A stretch of 64,000 nucleotides of DNA from Fibrobacter sp. (GCA_024399015.1 JAKSIC010000004.1:1-64000); one strand, 5' to 3'. Positions 7,861-17,149 are shown, counted from the first letter of the stretch. Notes: generated by a model not told the origin, from the sequence alone. Translations and numbers: made by a program.

Positions 7861-7877
7861 CGCAAAGACCGTGCCAA
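7861..7877 (-). promoter_or_regulatory. Sigma-54 promoter of glnK-amtB
   Basis: On the minus strand the sequence is TTGGCACGGTCTTTGCG, matching the -24/-12 consensus YTGGCACGNNNNTTGC at every fixed base. Transcription would start near 7850, leaving a leader of about 35 bases with an AAGGA ribosome-binding site. This fits NtrC-type activation under nitrogen limitation. Confidence 0.92.
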
Positions 7878-8154
7878 TTTCAAAAAAGGTACAGAAAACA
7901 TTAACCTGGCGCCAGCAAAATTGGCATTTTAAGCGAATTTCAAGGATTTTTATTTTTTCGAAGACTCTGCGGAAAACCCAGACAACCCCTCCACACCCCT
8001 TACACTTTGTGAAAAAGAAATTTATCTGCATTTACAATTTATGCAAATTATTCAGATTTTTTCTTATTACAACTTGGAATATACGGCTTTACGACATCCA
8101 AGAATTCAATAACACATTTTCGTAATTTTCAAAATTTGTAAATCACGTCAAAAC
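7878..8154. other. AT-rich region upstream of glnK
   Basis: No gene is supported here. A perfect 10-base palindrome, CTGGCGCCAG near 7906-7915, lies about 35 bases upstream of the -24 element and is a candidate activator site, though closer than typical NtrC enhancers. The rest is AT-rich, with no clear inverted repeats. Confidence 0.35.
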
Positions 8155-8181
8155 AAAAAAACTCCCTTTCGGGAGTTCTCT
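8155..8181 (-). terminator. Terminator of the PorU operon
   Basis: Reading leftward, AACTCCC-gaa-AGGGAGTT is followed by seven T. It lies about 45 bases after the stop of the membrane-protein gene. Confidence 0.8.
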
Positions 8182-8226
8182 TTTCTGCCAAGCGGTTCAA
8201 CACCCAGCGTCAATCAATATTCCATT

Positions 8227-9174
8227 TTATTTCTTGGAAGACTTCTTGTCGCCTTTCTTTTCAGTCTTCTTTTTCTTGTCCTTCATTTCCACGCGGCGGG
8301 AACCTGCACGGAGGCGTTCCCACGGAGCAAAGGACATGGTGGGATAGACAAATCCGAAGAACCACACATTGAACACAAAGAAATAGAGGACTGCGCCCCA
8401 GACATTGTTCATGGGATCAACAACTACATCAGCAGCAGCTTCAGCAGCCTCCCCCGCAGCGCCCGTTGCAACAGCGGCAGTGTACATATCAAAAGCCAAA
8501 GCTCCGAGAACCACAAAGGAGGAAAGAAGCATGGGCATCAGGGTCTGCTTAGCAGCCTTTACCAAGGAACCCGCCTGGGGAACGCCAGCACCAAGATGCT
8601 TGCCTGCAGAAACAGACAATGCCATGGAGCCTGCAAAACCAAGTGCAGAAAGGAGTGCCCAAACGCGCCAACTGGGCTCCAGTGCCTCAGGCAATGCCGC
8701 CATTAAACCGCTAAAGAAGCACCAACCCAAAACGAAGGGGAACAAGCCGCAGGCGACACTCAACTTCAAGACGATCATGGCCAGCGCAGCCACCAAGGCC
8801 AAGCCGCCCATCATCATCAGCGGCATTTCCTCATTGCCGCCCAGCAAGAACAAAGCTCCAAAAGCAAGGGCAAAGGAAATGATAGAAGCAAAGCCGCTAC
8901 GAATTCCGCCAAAGACAAAGAAAAGCACTACAGCCGCAATACCGGCAACAGCCAAATACTGGGCAGAGGCCCACACGGAAGCAACATCTTCAATTTCAGC
9001 AATCCACATTCCTAGAGCTTCGGAAGCTCCAAGCGGCAAGCTCACAATTTCCTGCCATTTTGTTGCGACAAAAGTCGCAGAAGCAACAACAATTGCCACA
9101 ACAGAAATCAAACGGAAACGGAGCAACAATTCCATAACGGTCTGAACCTTGCCAGGCTTTTCTCTCAAATCCAT
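8227..9174 (-). CDS. Integral membrane protein of the PorU operon, unknown function
   Basis: This 315-residue protein has a short cytoplasmic N-terminus, about seven or eight hydrophobic segments (for example LISVVAIVVASATFVA, YLAVAGIAAVVLFFVFGG, LFFLLGG-type stretches) and a very basic Lys-rich C-terminal tail (KDKKKKTEKKGDKKSSKK). I do not recognise a family. It begins two bases after the stop of the PorU-like gene and precedes the operon terminator, so it is almost certainly co-expressed with that peptidase. A role in the envelope or in type IX secretion is inferred from position only. Confidence 0.65.
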   Translation of the reverse strand: MDLREKPGKVQTVMELLLRFRLISVVAIVVASATFVATKWQEIVSLPLGASEALGMWIAEIEDVASVWASAQYLAVAGIAAVVLFFVFGGIRSGFASIISFALAFGALFLLGGNEEMPLMMMGGLALVAALAMIVLKLSVACGLFPFVLGWCFFSGLMAALPEALEPSWRVWALLSALGFAGSMALSVSAGKHLGAGVPQAGSLVKAAKQTLMPMLLSSFVVLGALAFDMYTAAVATGAAGEAAEAAADVVVDPMNNVWGAVLYFFVFNVWFFGFVYPTMSFAPWERLRAGSRRVEMKDKKKKTEKKGDKKSSKK

Positions 9175-9176
9175 AT

Positions 9177-12100
9177 TTACCTCGAGATCAACAATTTTTG
9201 TTTTTTAGTCCAAGTCTTCTTACCGGAAGTTCCTGCAGCAGGGACTTCACTGCGCACAATGTAATGATAAAGACCGTTTGCCAACAATCTACCATGCATA
9301 TCCTTGCCATCCCAATGGGTTACGCCAGATTCTGCATTCTTCAATACCTGCACCAGTTTTCCATTCTGGTTATAGATATAAATGTTCACCTTGGAAGTAC
9401 GATTGATTGCCAAGTTTTTGAAATAGAACGTGGTTCCCTTCTTGCCCATCGGATTCGGGGCATTGAAAACATCGGAAAGTCCGGACACCATATCATCCGT
9501 AATTTCCACGTTTACAGACATAAAGCTCGCATTGCCAAGAACATCCGCTGCACGAACCTTGAACACATACTTGCCGGCAGGATACTGGTCTACAGCAAAG
9601 TTCATTCGGGCCTTGGCGCGCTTCGAAGTCTGCTCCAAATAGGGCCACGGATGGAACGGATCCTGGACACCGACAACTTCGAAGGAAATACCTTCATCAG
9701 CCTGTTCACGGAAATCCAACGCCGTGGAATCAAAAACCACAACCTGCAAGCAAGCGGGACTTTGCAACTTCACTTCTTGACCGTAATAGAAATCAGTTGC
9801 GACACCACTGTTGTTACAGGGTTGCACCTGAATCACAGGAGGAACAGTATCCTTCAAAGAATCCGCATAAGCAGAAACACCAGAAATGGAAATTCCTTTC
9901 TTCCAAATACGGCCAACCTTGGGACTGTTGGAAGAATAAGCCCAAACTCTGAATTCTGCAGCAGTGTCACCGATGGAAATTTTTCGCGGAGTAACAAATT
10001 CAGTCATGAATCGGCCATTCTTGACAGGGACCTCTTCCGAGTATATCAAAGAGCCATCGTACGCAACATCGATAGAATCCATCAGGATCTTTGTGACGGA
10101 ATCGATTCTCGAATCCACTTCAAAATAAATAACCGTGTCTTTTCTTACAATTTGCATGTCCATGCGCTTATTGGCACGGCCCTCAGTTATCAGCAAGTCA
10201 ACAAATCCATTATCCAAGCCATCTACGGTTCCAGACAAGGTCATCTTATCCAGAGCCTTCAAGGTGTCCAGCTTTTGATTCAGGCTTACGTTCAAGCCTG
10301 ACTGCGGCATAGCCACCACAGGTTCACCAATCAAAACATACTTTTCACCATTATAACGGCTTCTGTTATAAGTTTGTCCAAAGATCCCCTTCGCCTTGAA
10401 GAACGATTCGCCAAGAGTCCTAGTCTTTTCGCCCAAGGCATTCACCAGCATCGCTTCAGCCAGTTTAACGTTTCCGTCCTTGAACGTTTCGCGAGTAGCA
10501 CCAATAGAAGCAATAGCACCAGCATCGGGAGCCACCATAAATTCCTCAGACAGAGACCTGGTCGTACCCTCATCAAAGCGACCCACCGTGCAGGAGAAAG
10601 AACCTAAAATGGTATAACGCTTTTTATTGTTCAGTCGTCCCACATAGCTAGCCTTAAGCAAGCCTTCCGAAGCCCAATCCGTTTTGGATCCATGCCCAAC
10701 ATATATGGAAAACAGGGAACCCTGATTCAAAATGTTTATAAAGTCATTGGTGGCTTCTTTTTTCTGAGCTGCAGCGTCTTCCTCGTAATCTAGGAGGTAA
10801 ACCTTCTTCATATTCCAGCGCTGCTGCCTAGTCGCAGCAAGGCTATCAATCGACCGTGCAATATTTTCCTGGATTTCGGCATGTCTGGAATTGTCCTGGT
10901 TACCGGAATTCTTCGCATCGTCTGCAGCGAACAACAAGGTAGAACGCCAGTCGGAATAATCCATCACGCCAAGCTTTTCATAATCCTTGATTTTCTGGAG
11001 GTAGTTTTCAAATTCAGTTGTGTTAAGCAGAGGCAAGCGACCAACAATGACATCGAGATCATAGGTACCATAAAGTACGGATTCTCCAGAATCAAGGACC
11101 GCAAAGAAATCTTCAACAACAGCATCTTCCTTTTCAAAGGGCGGAATAAAATTACGAGTCAACTTTTTATTCGAGCCACGGTAGTCATAGTTGCCGGCAC
11201 CGGCCAGCAAAATAAACTTCAAGTTTGGACAAACTGAATAAACATAGGATATATAATTTCGAATCGCAACAGGAGACAATCGGCCCGCTGTATAGCGAAG
11301 ATAGATGTCATTGACATTAACAACAGAGGTCGGAACCGTAGTAACAGCTTCACCGTTAGATCTAAATTCGGCCAAGGCTACAGCCTGATCCAAAAATTCT
11401 TCCGGAGCAATAATCAGGTACTCCAACTTTGAATTCGGAGCAGTCAAGTCAGAAAGGACATTTGCATGAGGTTTGGAAATGCCTGAGACACGAGCTACAG
11501 AACGGAACTTCCCTTCGCGGAAAGCCAAGTACCTAACATCATCGGATTCAGAAACGCTATCCTTGGCAAAACCATCCTTCACAGAAAGAAGTCCAACCTG
11601 AACATCGTTCTTGAACTTCATCACCTGGACGCCAGATTCCACCGGAATCCGGATTACACCAGAAACAGAACCAGGAAGAAGCCATTCCGCAGTCTCCACC
11701 TCAGGGTTCCACTGGTAGGCAACGGTATAGCCATCAAAACGGTCGTACTGCCTCTGATTACCCAACATCACCAACGCATATTCATTCTTCGAAGATTTCA
11801 GTCCGGGATTGTCAATTCTAAAGTTTCCGACAGGCAGTAACTGCATTGAAGATCTATGTGTTGACGAGCCATTCACACCGAAAGAGAAATTGATGCTGTC
11901 CATTCGTGTCGCATAATCCATACCAGACAGCGACATATTCTGAACCTGAGCAACGGTGGTGTATTCATACACAGATCGATGTGGGAAATAGGTCACGGCA
12001 ACATACCGATCCCCACCTTCCACTAAGCCCGGCAGATTTTCCGTTTCGGGAGAGCGCAGTGTAAACGGAGAAACTTCAGTGGTGTCGCGGCCATCATGCC

Positions 12101-13319
12101 AGATCCAGAACCATTCCTTTCCAGATGAAGATTCCCAGTTCAAGGATTTGCCATAATAGGTATCACGAAGAATAGCGTCCTTTTCAGCACGGGTGTAGCG
12201 CATCCATTTCACATCCTTGCCAGATGCAGACGGGGATTCGATTTTATCCTTGAGACGCAAGCCCTTACCATTGGACTTCCAACCAAACAAGAAATGCTGA
12301 TAGAAGGAATATGGCGAATAGGAATGGAAATAATCCATCTTGCCATTCACGAAGGACGGGTTTTCCTTATCGAAGCGTTTCCATAAAGCGTTGCCGTAAC
12401 CAACGAACACAAGCGTATCGCCCTCACCGAAAATGCCATCGGGTGCGGAACTGCCGTTGGAATGGTCTCGAATTTCAATAGGGATTTCAAACAGCTGATT
12501 CGGATTTCGGGTCGCATCATCAGGGCCCATATCTGCAAGAGTATCGGGAGAAGCGCCATAAAGGCAAATCTTGTCTACGGCAATACCGTTCAATTCATCT
12601 TGACGCTGAAGCTGCAAAAGAGAATTTCGGATGGTCTTAAAATCCAAGGCATACACGCCATCCTCTTCAAAGGTGGCAATATCTTCATCGCCAACAAGAA
12701 TCTGCGATAGGAAATTCACATCGGCATACTTATTGGATGCAGCCTTACGAAGAGACTTGCGCAAAGCGGTCTGGGGAACTCCAAAGCGGGATGCCCCAGC
12801 CTGGTTTTCCACCCTGAACAAAGCTCTTTTTCCAGGATTTACACCGTTAGCGGAGCCATGGAAATTCACCTGCAATTTAAAGTTTTTTCGAAGAGCAACA
12901 GAGGATCCTTGCTTCACATAAAGGGGAACGCGGACGTCCGTAATCCAAAGTCCATCTTTCAAAACCGGTTCGGAGGTGGAGATTGGCAAAAACTTTAATG
13001 GTTCATCCTTACAATGAGCCTTTCCAAGGCTCACCATGTTTATATCCGAAATAGAAACAGTCGGCAATTCATTATTGGGCAAAGCGATGCGGTAATACCT
13101 AAAGGGAACAGCGTTATCATCTTGGTAATGAGCACCTTCAGGTTTGAATCTACCTTCAGCGGGGTTTCCACTTTCGCAATCAAAAATGTCCGTTTCGTAG
13201 ACATCATCTTCCAGAATAAATTTCGCTCTGGAATCTTCAATAATTTTAGAAGCAAAAGATGGCATTGCAAGCAAGGCCACCATTGCAGCAAAACGAATAT
13301 TTAGGCTTAAAAACTTCAC
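9177..13319 (-). CDS. porU: PorU-like C25 (gingipain-family) peptidase, type IX secretion
   Basis: This protein of about 1380 residues has a signal peptide (ending AMPSFASK), a long N-terminal prodomain-like region, a C25 caspase-fold domain and a C-terminal FlgD-like/T9SS-type domain (YIYNQNGKLVQVL...HWDGKDMHGRLLANGLYHYIVR). The catalytic His is in SIYVGHGSKTDWASEG (about residue 875) and the catalytic Cys in GSFSCTVGRFDEG (about 909), the pattern of gingipains and PorU. PorU removes C-terminal sorting signals and attaches cargo at the surface in type IX secretion; that role here is by homology. GTG 13319 gives the best signal peptide, though its GAGGGG is unusually close; TTG 13334 is an alternative. 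It is third in a four-gene operon. Confidence 0.85.
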   Translation of the reverse strand: MKFLSLNIRFAAMVALLAMPSFASKIIEDSRAKFILEDDVYETDIFDCESGNPAEGRFKPEGAHYQDDNAVPFRYYRIALPNNELPTVSISDINMVSLGKAHCKDEPLKFLPISTSEPVLKDGLWITDVRVPLYVKQGSSVALRKNFKLQVNFHGSANGVNPGKRALFRVENQAGASRFGVPQTALRKSLRKAASNKYADVNFLSQILVGDEDIATFEEDGVYALDFKTIRNSLLQLQRQDELNGIAVDKICLYGASPDTLADMGPDDATRNPNQLFEIPIEIRDHSNGSSAPDGIFGEGDTLVFVGYGNALWKRFDKENPSFVNGKMDYFHSYSPYSFYQHFLFGWKSNGKGLRLKDKIESPSASGKDVKWMRYTRAEKDAILRDTYYGKSLNWESSSGKEWFWIWHDGRDTTEVSPFTLRSPETENLPGLVEGGDRYVAVTYFPHRSVYEYTTVAQVQNMSLSGMDYATRMDSINFSFGVNGSSTHRSSMQLLPVGNFRIDNPGLKSSKNEYALVMLGNQRQYDRFDGYTVAYQWNPEVETAEWLLPGSVSGVIRIPVESGVQVMKFKNDVQVGLLSVKDGFAKDSVSESDDVRYLAFREGKFRSVARVSGISKPHANVLSDLTAPNSKLEYLIIAPEEFLDQAVALAEFRSNGEAVTTVPTSVVNVNDIYLRYTAGRLSPVAIRNYISYVYSVCPNLKFILLAGAGNYDYRGSNKKLTRNFIPPFEKEDAVVEDFFAVLDSGESVLYGTYDLDVIVGRLPLLNTTEFENYLQKIKDYEKLGVMDYSDWRSTLLFAADDAKNSGNQDNSRHAEIQENIARSIDSLAATRQQRWNMKKVYLLDYEEDAAAQKKEATNDFINILNQGSLFSIYVGHGSKTDWASEGLLKASYVGRLNNKKRYTILGSFSCTVGRFDEGTTRSLSEEFMVAPDAGAIASIGATRETFKDGNVKLAEAMLVNALGEKTRTLGESFFKAKGIFGQTYNRSRYNGEKYVLIGEPVVAMPQSGLNVSLNQKLDTLKALDKMTLSGTVDGLDNGFVDLLITEGRANKRMDMQIVRKDTVIYFEVDSRIDSVTKILMDSIDVAYDGSLIYSEEVPVKNGRFMTEFVTPRKISIGDTAAEFRVWAYSSNSPKVGRIWKKGISISGVSAYADSLKDTVPPVIQVQPCNNSGVATDFYYGQEVKLQSPACLQVVVFDSTALDFREQADEGISFEVVGVQDPFHPWPYLEQTSKRAKARMNFAVDQYPAGKYVFKVRAADVLGNASFMSVNVEITDDMVSGLSDVFNAPNPMGKKGTTFYFKNLAINRTSKVNIYIYNQNGKLVQVLKNAESGVTHWDGKDMHGRLLANGLYHYIVRSEVPAAGTSGKKTWTKKQKLLISR

Positions 13320-13341
13320 CCCCTCAAAATACAAAATTTGG

Positions 13342-14238
13342 CTAGGGGCGAGTAATGATCAACTCGGAAAAACCGCTTCCATTGGTCTTAAACTGGACCG
13401 TTTCTCCATTCTTTGTTTTAGCGCTAAATAATGTAAAAGATTCAGGGGTGATTCCACGCATCAAAATCGATTCCAATTCTGAACGGGACATCATGAATTT
13501 TCCATTCCATTCCTGCAAATACCAGTGCCAAGGCTGCCAATTGAACACAGCGCGTGTAGACTGGACAAAAGCCCTAAGCATCAAGGAGTATTCATACTTG
13601 AAGTAGTCCTCAAAGTCCCGCAGCACAGAGTTCTTTTCCACAAAAGTCTTGGTGGCATAATCCGAAGGAATCTGCAGAGGATCCTCCCCCTTCATCACGT
13701 AGGTAAATCGGATGCTTTTAGGAGTAACCAGGACCTTCAAGTTTTTCTTGTCGCGGTGGACGAATTCTGTTTCGGAAATTTGTTCGTAATCGCGGAAAAC
13801 CACGTCCGGAGAAAGGACTTTGTTGATTTCCAGCGCAACAGGCTTGGCATCAAGGCTTTTCAGTTCATAGAAAATGATAACCTCACCACGGCCCTTCGGC
13901 AAAAGCACAGCAACTAGAGGCTTCTGGCGTTCCACAATCACCCAGACCATTTCCGGTTTGTTGTCCGCCTTCAGCATAGGGTCCAGGACTTCCATCAAGG
14001 ACGGATCGCGAACGCTATTTACATCCCACTCCATCCATGTACCGGAACCACCCATAGAGTCCAAAACCGCAAAGAGTCTATCACCACTAAAAGGCGCAGG
14101 AGAATCCACCGCTCCCATAATTTTTGCAGAGCCCGAGGTGTAAGCCTTGGGCGCATTCTTGCTAGACTTCGTCGGTGCAGCAAAGCAAATTGCTGCCGCC
14201 AGCAACACTGCACACCAAATTTTCATTTTAGAAATCAT
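13342..14238 (-). CDS. Secreted protein of the PorU operon, unknown function
   Basis: This 298-residue protein has a signal peptide (MKIWCAVLLAAAICFAAPTKSS). The mature part is mixed alpha/beta, with no membrane segment, and is notable for WHWYLQEWNGKFMMSRSE and the ending SGFSELIITRP. I recognise no family. It starts right after a heptanucleotide repeat array that also supplies its GAGG ribosome-binding sequence, and its stop lies 7 or 22 bases before the PorU start, depending on the start used. It may be an outer-membrane or periplasmic assembly factor for the secretion system, but nothing in the sequence proves this. Confidence 0.65.
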   Translation of the reverse strand: MISKMKIWCAVLLAAAICFAAPTKSSKNAPKAYTSGSAKIMGAVDSPAPFSGDRLFAVLDSMGGSGTWMEWDVNSVRDPSLMEVLDPMLKADNKPEMVWVIVERQKPLVAVLLPKGRGEVIIFYELKSLDAKPVALEINKVLSPDVVFRDYEQISETEFVHRDKKNLKVLVTPKSIRFTYVMKGEDPLQIPSDYATKTFVEKNSVLRDFEDYFKYEYSLMLRAFVQSTRAVFNWQPWHWYLQEWNGKFMMSRSELESILMRGITPESFTLFSAKTKNGETVQFKTNGSGFSELIITRP

Positions 14239-14242
14239 TTCT

Positions 14243-14274
14243 CGGGCCTCGAACCTGGAGCCTAAGGCCTAAAA
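14243..14274. repeat. Heptanucleotide repeat array (GC-rich type)
   Basis: Four degenerate units with period 7 (GCCTCGA, ACCTGGA, GCCTAAG, GCCTAAA) lie between the lipoprotein and secreted-protein genes, overlapping the stop of the first by a few bases and providing the ribosome-binding region of the second. Confidence 0.7.
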
Positions 14275-15012
14275 TCCAATAGGTTCACAGAGGGATTCAT
14301 CCAGGCGGCTATACTGCATGTGATATTCGCGATCAATCCAGTACAGGGCAAGTTTCTTTCCACTCCAATTCTTCTTGGACGCAGTGGCCTCCATTCCCTT
14401 GGTAATCAGCGGAATGGTTTCAGCAAGGTTCAGCTTCCATGCAGTATCATCCCATTCAAAAAGCATAATGGGGACTTCAGGGCTGCTTGCAAGACCAATG
14501 CTTCCGCGGTCATTCTTGATTTTCATGGGACCGAGTTTCAAGCCGGTAAACTTCTGGAAGAGGCCTGCCTTGGACATAAAGAGCCAAAGCATGCGGTCTT
14601 CAGAGACTTCAAACAGATGTTCACGTTCATAGAGGCGATACATCAAGATAGAGAAAGCTTCGTAGAACTGGCAGGTGTCCAAATCTTCGGAGGTATAGAC
14701 CTTGGCACGATTTTCCAAAGTGTCCAACCAGTATTCGGAAGTATCCGTCATCATAGCCAAAAGTTGTTCCGCCGGAGTATCAGTGCGAGTTGCTGCCAGA
14801 AGTTCCTGGAACATTCCTTCAAGCATGGTCTGCTTATCCTGTTCCTGACTCTGATGCTTTGCGTCCTTTACGGAAGCAGATTCATCCATGAAGGAGGTGC
14901 TTTCTTTTTTTGCACCATCAGCAGATCCGTTGGAAGAACCTGCGCAACCGGCAAAAAATGCCAAGGAGCCGATGACAGCGGCTGCAACTATTTTATTTTT
15001 CAGTACATGCAT
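14269..15012 (-). CDS. Lipoprotein, first gene of the PorU operon
   Basis: This 247-residue protein starts at ATG 15012 behind AAGGTAGG. It has a lipobox (FFAGC), a hydrophilic Ser/Lys-rich segment and a mainly helical domain (MLEGMFQELLAA...EYWLDTLENRAKVY...FSILMYRLYEREHLF), then a beta-rich C-terminus. I know no family. A longer frame upstream reads back through the divergent RF-like gene and has no supporting start. The gene overlaps the 5' end of that divergent gene by six bases, an unusual arrangement, so its promoter must lie inside the neighbour's coding sequence. Confidence 0.7.
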   Translation of the reverse strand: MHVLKNKIVAAAVIGSLAFFAGCAGSSNGSADGAKKESTSFMDESASVKDAKHQSQEQDKQTMLEGMFQELLAATRTDTPAEQLLAMMTDTSEYWLDTLENRAKVYTSEDLDTCQFYEAFSILMYRLYEREHLFEVSEDRMLWLFMSKAGLFQKFTGLKLGPMKIKNDRGSIGLASSPEVPIMLFEWDDTAWKLNLAETIPLITKGMEATASKKNWSGKKLALYWIDREYHMQYSRLDESLCEPIGF

Positions 15013-15498
15013 CGCGATACCTACCTTAAAATGACTCTCGACGAACTTTTGCGGGCCTGCACCCTCAAGGGTTTCCAGGGCAGTGGCCCCGGTGGCCAGC
15101 ACCGAAACAAGACTAATACGGGAGTCCAGCTTACACTTCGTGAATTTAATTTAGAAATCAAATCCTGCGAAGGGAGAAGCGCCTTAGAAAATAAGACCCA
15201 TGCACTGCATAGAATGCAGATGGCATTGGCTTTACAGGTCCGCGAGGAGCCTGCCAACCCCGAAATGCGTTTTCCTGGAAGCAACGGGCACATTCAGCCG
15301 TCTAATCCCCAGTTTCCCCTGTTCGTAGCTCATGTCTTTGACATTATGTGCTCCAAGGGAGGCGACACCAAGGCCGCAGCAGCAGCATTTGGAATTTCTC
15401 CCAGCGCCTTGGTGAAAATCCTACGTCAGGACAAGTCCTGCGCCGCCAAACTGCAAGGCAACCGTCAAGAAAACGGCCAGAAAAAGTTGCACCTGTAA
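15007..15498 (+). CDS. Release-factor-like GGQ protein (peptidyl-tRNA hydrolase domain)
   Basis: This protein of about 163 residues has the class I release factor catalytic loop GSGPGGQHRNKTNTGVQL (GGQ at residues 29-31) and the rest of the RF-1 domain, but no codon-recognition domain and only a short C-terminal extension. Such proteins (ArfB, RF-H and relatives) hydrolyse peptidyl-tRNA on stalled or damaged ribosomes. There is no Shine-Dalgarno. TATTTTTC lies exactly five bases before ATG 15007, the leaderless-start pattern seen at several genes in this window, which favours 15007 over the in-frame ATG 15031. The C-terminus lacks the long basic tail expected of ArfB, so a separate subfamily is likely. 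Confidence 0.8.
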   Translation: MHRDTYLKMTLDELLRACTLKGFQGSGPGGQHRNKTNTGVQLTLREFNLEIKSCEGRSALENKTHALHRMQMALALQVREEPANPEMRFPGSNGHIQPSNPQFPLFVAHVFDIMCSKGGDTKAAAAAFGISPSALVKILRQDKSCAAKLQGNRQENGQKKLHL

Positions 15499-15707
15499 AA
15501 GGGGCTCCCATAAACGCGGCACCGATAATTCTCTGCTTCAAATATCGGAAACTAAAAAAATCGCGGCCGCATCGGGATTTATCCGCGAACACCTCGCAAT
15601 TTTACTGTGGACGCTTTGCGATGTAATTGAAATTTTTCAAAAAAAACGTGTCTGAAAAAATTTTTCCTGCGTGTGTATTATAAGGCATTTTACAACATGG
15701 AGGAAAA

Positions 15708-16979
15708 ATGCAAAAACAAAAAACAAAATCCGTGACGCCGTTTGCCAAGGCTTCGGCATACTTGTTCAAGATTGCGACAGCGCTCCTTTGCGCAATCGCT
15801 TTCTGGAACTGCAGCAGCGAGTCTGAACAAAGTAATACCGCAGCAATCGAAGGTGGCACCACCAGCGTAGCCCTGAAATTGGAATACGCAAGCGCCCCCT
15901 TGCTGGACAGCCTTGTGCTGGACTGCTATGGCGCAGACACGCTGCATTACGTACATTCCACAGAGGACGCGTCCTTCGGGTTGGAATTGTTCCCCAGCGA
16001 CCATTGGAATTTCAAGGCCAAAATTTACGCCAACGGAACTCTGATGCAGGTGGGTGAACTTGAAACCAAGCTGGAAGCAGGCACAACAGTCAGCCTGAAC
16101 ATCCAGATGCATGCCATCGTAGGCTTTGTCTACATTGACATTCCCCTGGGACTGCATAACGAAGCTGGCATCGAGAGCGGTGAAATGAAGCTCACCTCCA
16201 AAAGCGGAAGCTACACCATCCCCATGGAATTTTCCGCCAACAGAGGCGTTTTCAAAAGCGGCAGCCTAAAGCTAGGCGAGTCCTACGACATCACCATATC
16301 GTTGCTGGATTCCAACGGCAAAAAGATTTACGAGCTGTCAGACAAGTTCGACCTCTCCGAAAACAGTCCCGTTCCAAGCCTTGAACTGAAATCCTTGCGA
16401 TCTCAGGTAGCCCTTGCAATCCAGGCGGCAGCGGACAAGAACATTGAACTATCGCTACCGCTTCCTGCAGGTTACCGCAAACCCAAGGTCGAAGAAATCC
16501 TCATTACGGAATACTTCTCCGCCCCCTCCACAAACGACACCACCCAGTATGAATTTGTAGAAATCTACAACGGTAGTCTGGACACCTTGATTCTTGATGA
16601 TTGCAGCCTTGGAATCACCAGTTCCTCGTCTACAAAGCACTTCCCCTTGACGGTAAGCGAAATCGCGCCAAGCCAAGTTCTTGTGCTGGGCAACCCCAAC
16701 GGAAAGAATACCCCACCGTTGTACATCAATACCGACGGATGGGCCGATATGGCCAACAGCAAGGGCCAGGTCGTTTTGAAGTGCGACGGAGTCACCCTGG
16801 ACTCCCTCTACTATTCCAGCACCCCCGATTCTATTCACACCAACGTGGTTCCTGCCATGGGCTCCAGCAAGTACGGAAGCAGCGGACAGTTGAACATCGA
16901 CCGATGGGACAGCAGACGGGACTCCAGCGCCTGGTGCCTGGGCACACCTACCCCGGGCAAACTGTCCTTCTGCGACTAG
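15708..16979 (+). CDS. Lipoprotein with C-terminal lamin-tail domain
   Basis: This 423-residue protein starts behind GGAGG. It has a lipoprotein signal (FWNCSS), two beta-rich regions resembling bacterial Ig-like or DUF4493-like surface domains (about 50-250), and a C-terminal lamin-tail domain (about 260-420: ILITEYFSAPS, YEFVEIYNGSLDTLILDDC, SSAWCLGTPTPG). Bacterial lamin-tail domains are found on secreted enzymes and surface proteins and are thought to bind or position cargo; no catalytic domain is attached here. It stands alone between two intergenic regions, with a weak GC hairpin near 17007-17033 downstream. Confidence 0.75.
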   Translation: MQKQKTKSVTPFAKASAYLFKIATALLCAIAFWNCSSESEQSNTAAIEGGTTSVALKLEYASAPLLDSLVLDCYGADTLHYVHSTEDASFGLELFPSDHWNFKAKIYANGTLMQVGELETKLEAGTTVSLNIQMHAIVGFVYIDIPLGLHNEAGIESGEMKLTSKSGSYTIPMEFSANRGVFKSGSLKLGESYDITISLLDSNGKKIYELSDKFDLSENSPVPSLELKSLRSQVALAIQAAADKNIELSLPLPAGYRKPKVEEILITEYFSAPSTNDTTQYEFVEIYNGSLDTLILDDCSLGITSSSSTKHFPLTVSEIAPSQVLVLGNPNGKNTPPLYINTDGWADMANSKGQVVLKCDGVTLDSLYYSSTPDSIHTNVVPAMGSSKYGSSGQLNIDRWDSRRDSSAWCLGTPTPGKLSFCD

Positions 16980-17149
16980 CCACAAAACATTCCCTCCATA
17001 ACAAAAAAGTCCCGCAGCAAACGCCGCGGGGCTTCTTAAACTTAACTGCAACTGACAATTCGCGCGTCCCGAAAGTACACACTGTTCTCCGGACATAGCG
17101 CAAACTGAACACAGGTTCTACACCTTATGAACGAGCTTAAGCGATACTA

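Noticed and set aside
14239-14268. Possible insertion-sequence remnant between operon genes
   Set aside because: Explained by the heptad array; no transposase, terminal inverted repeats or target duplication found here or elsewhere in the window.
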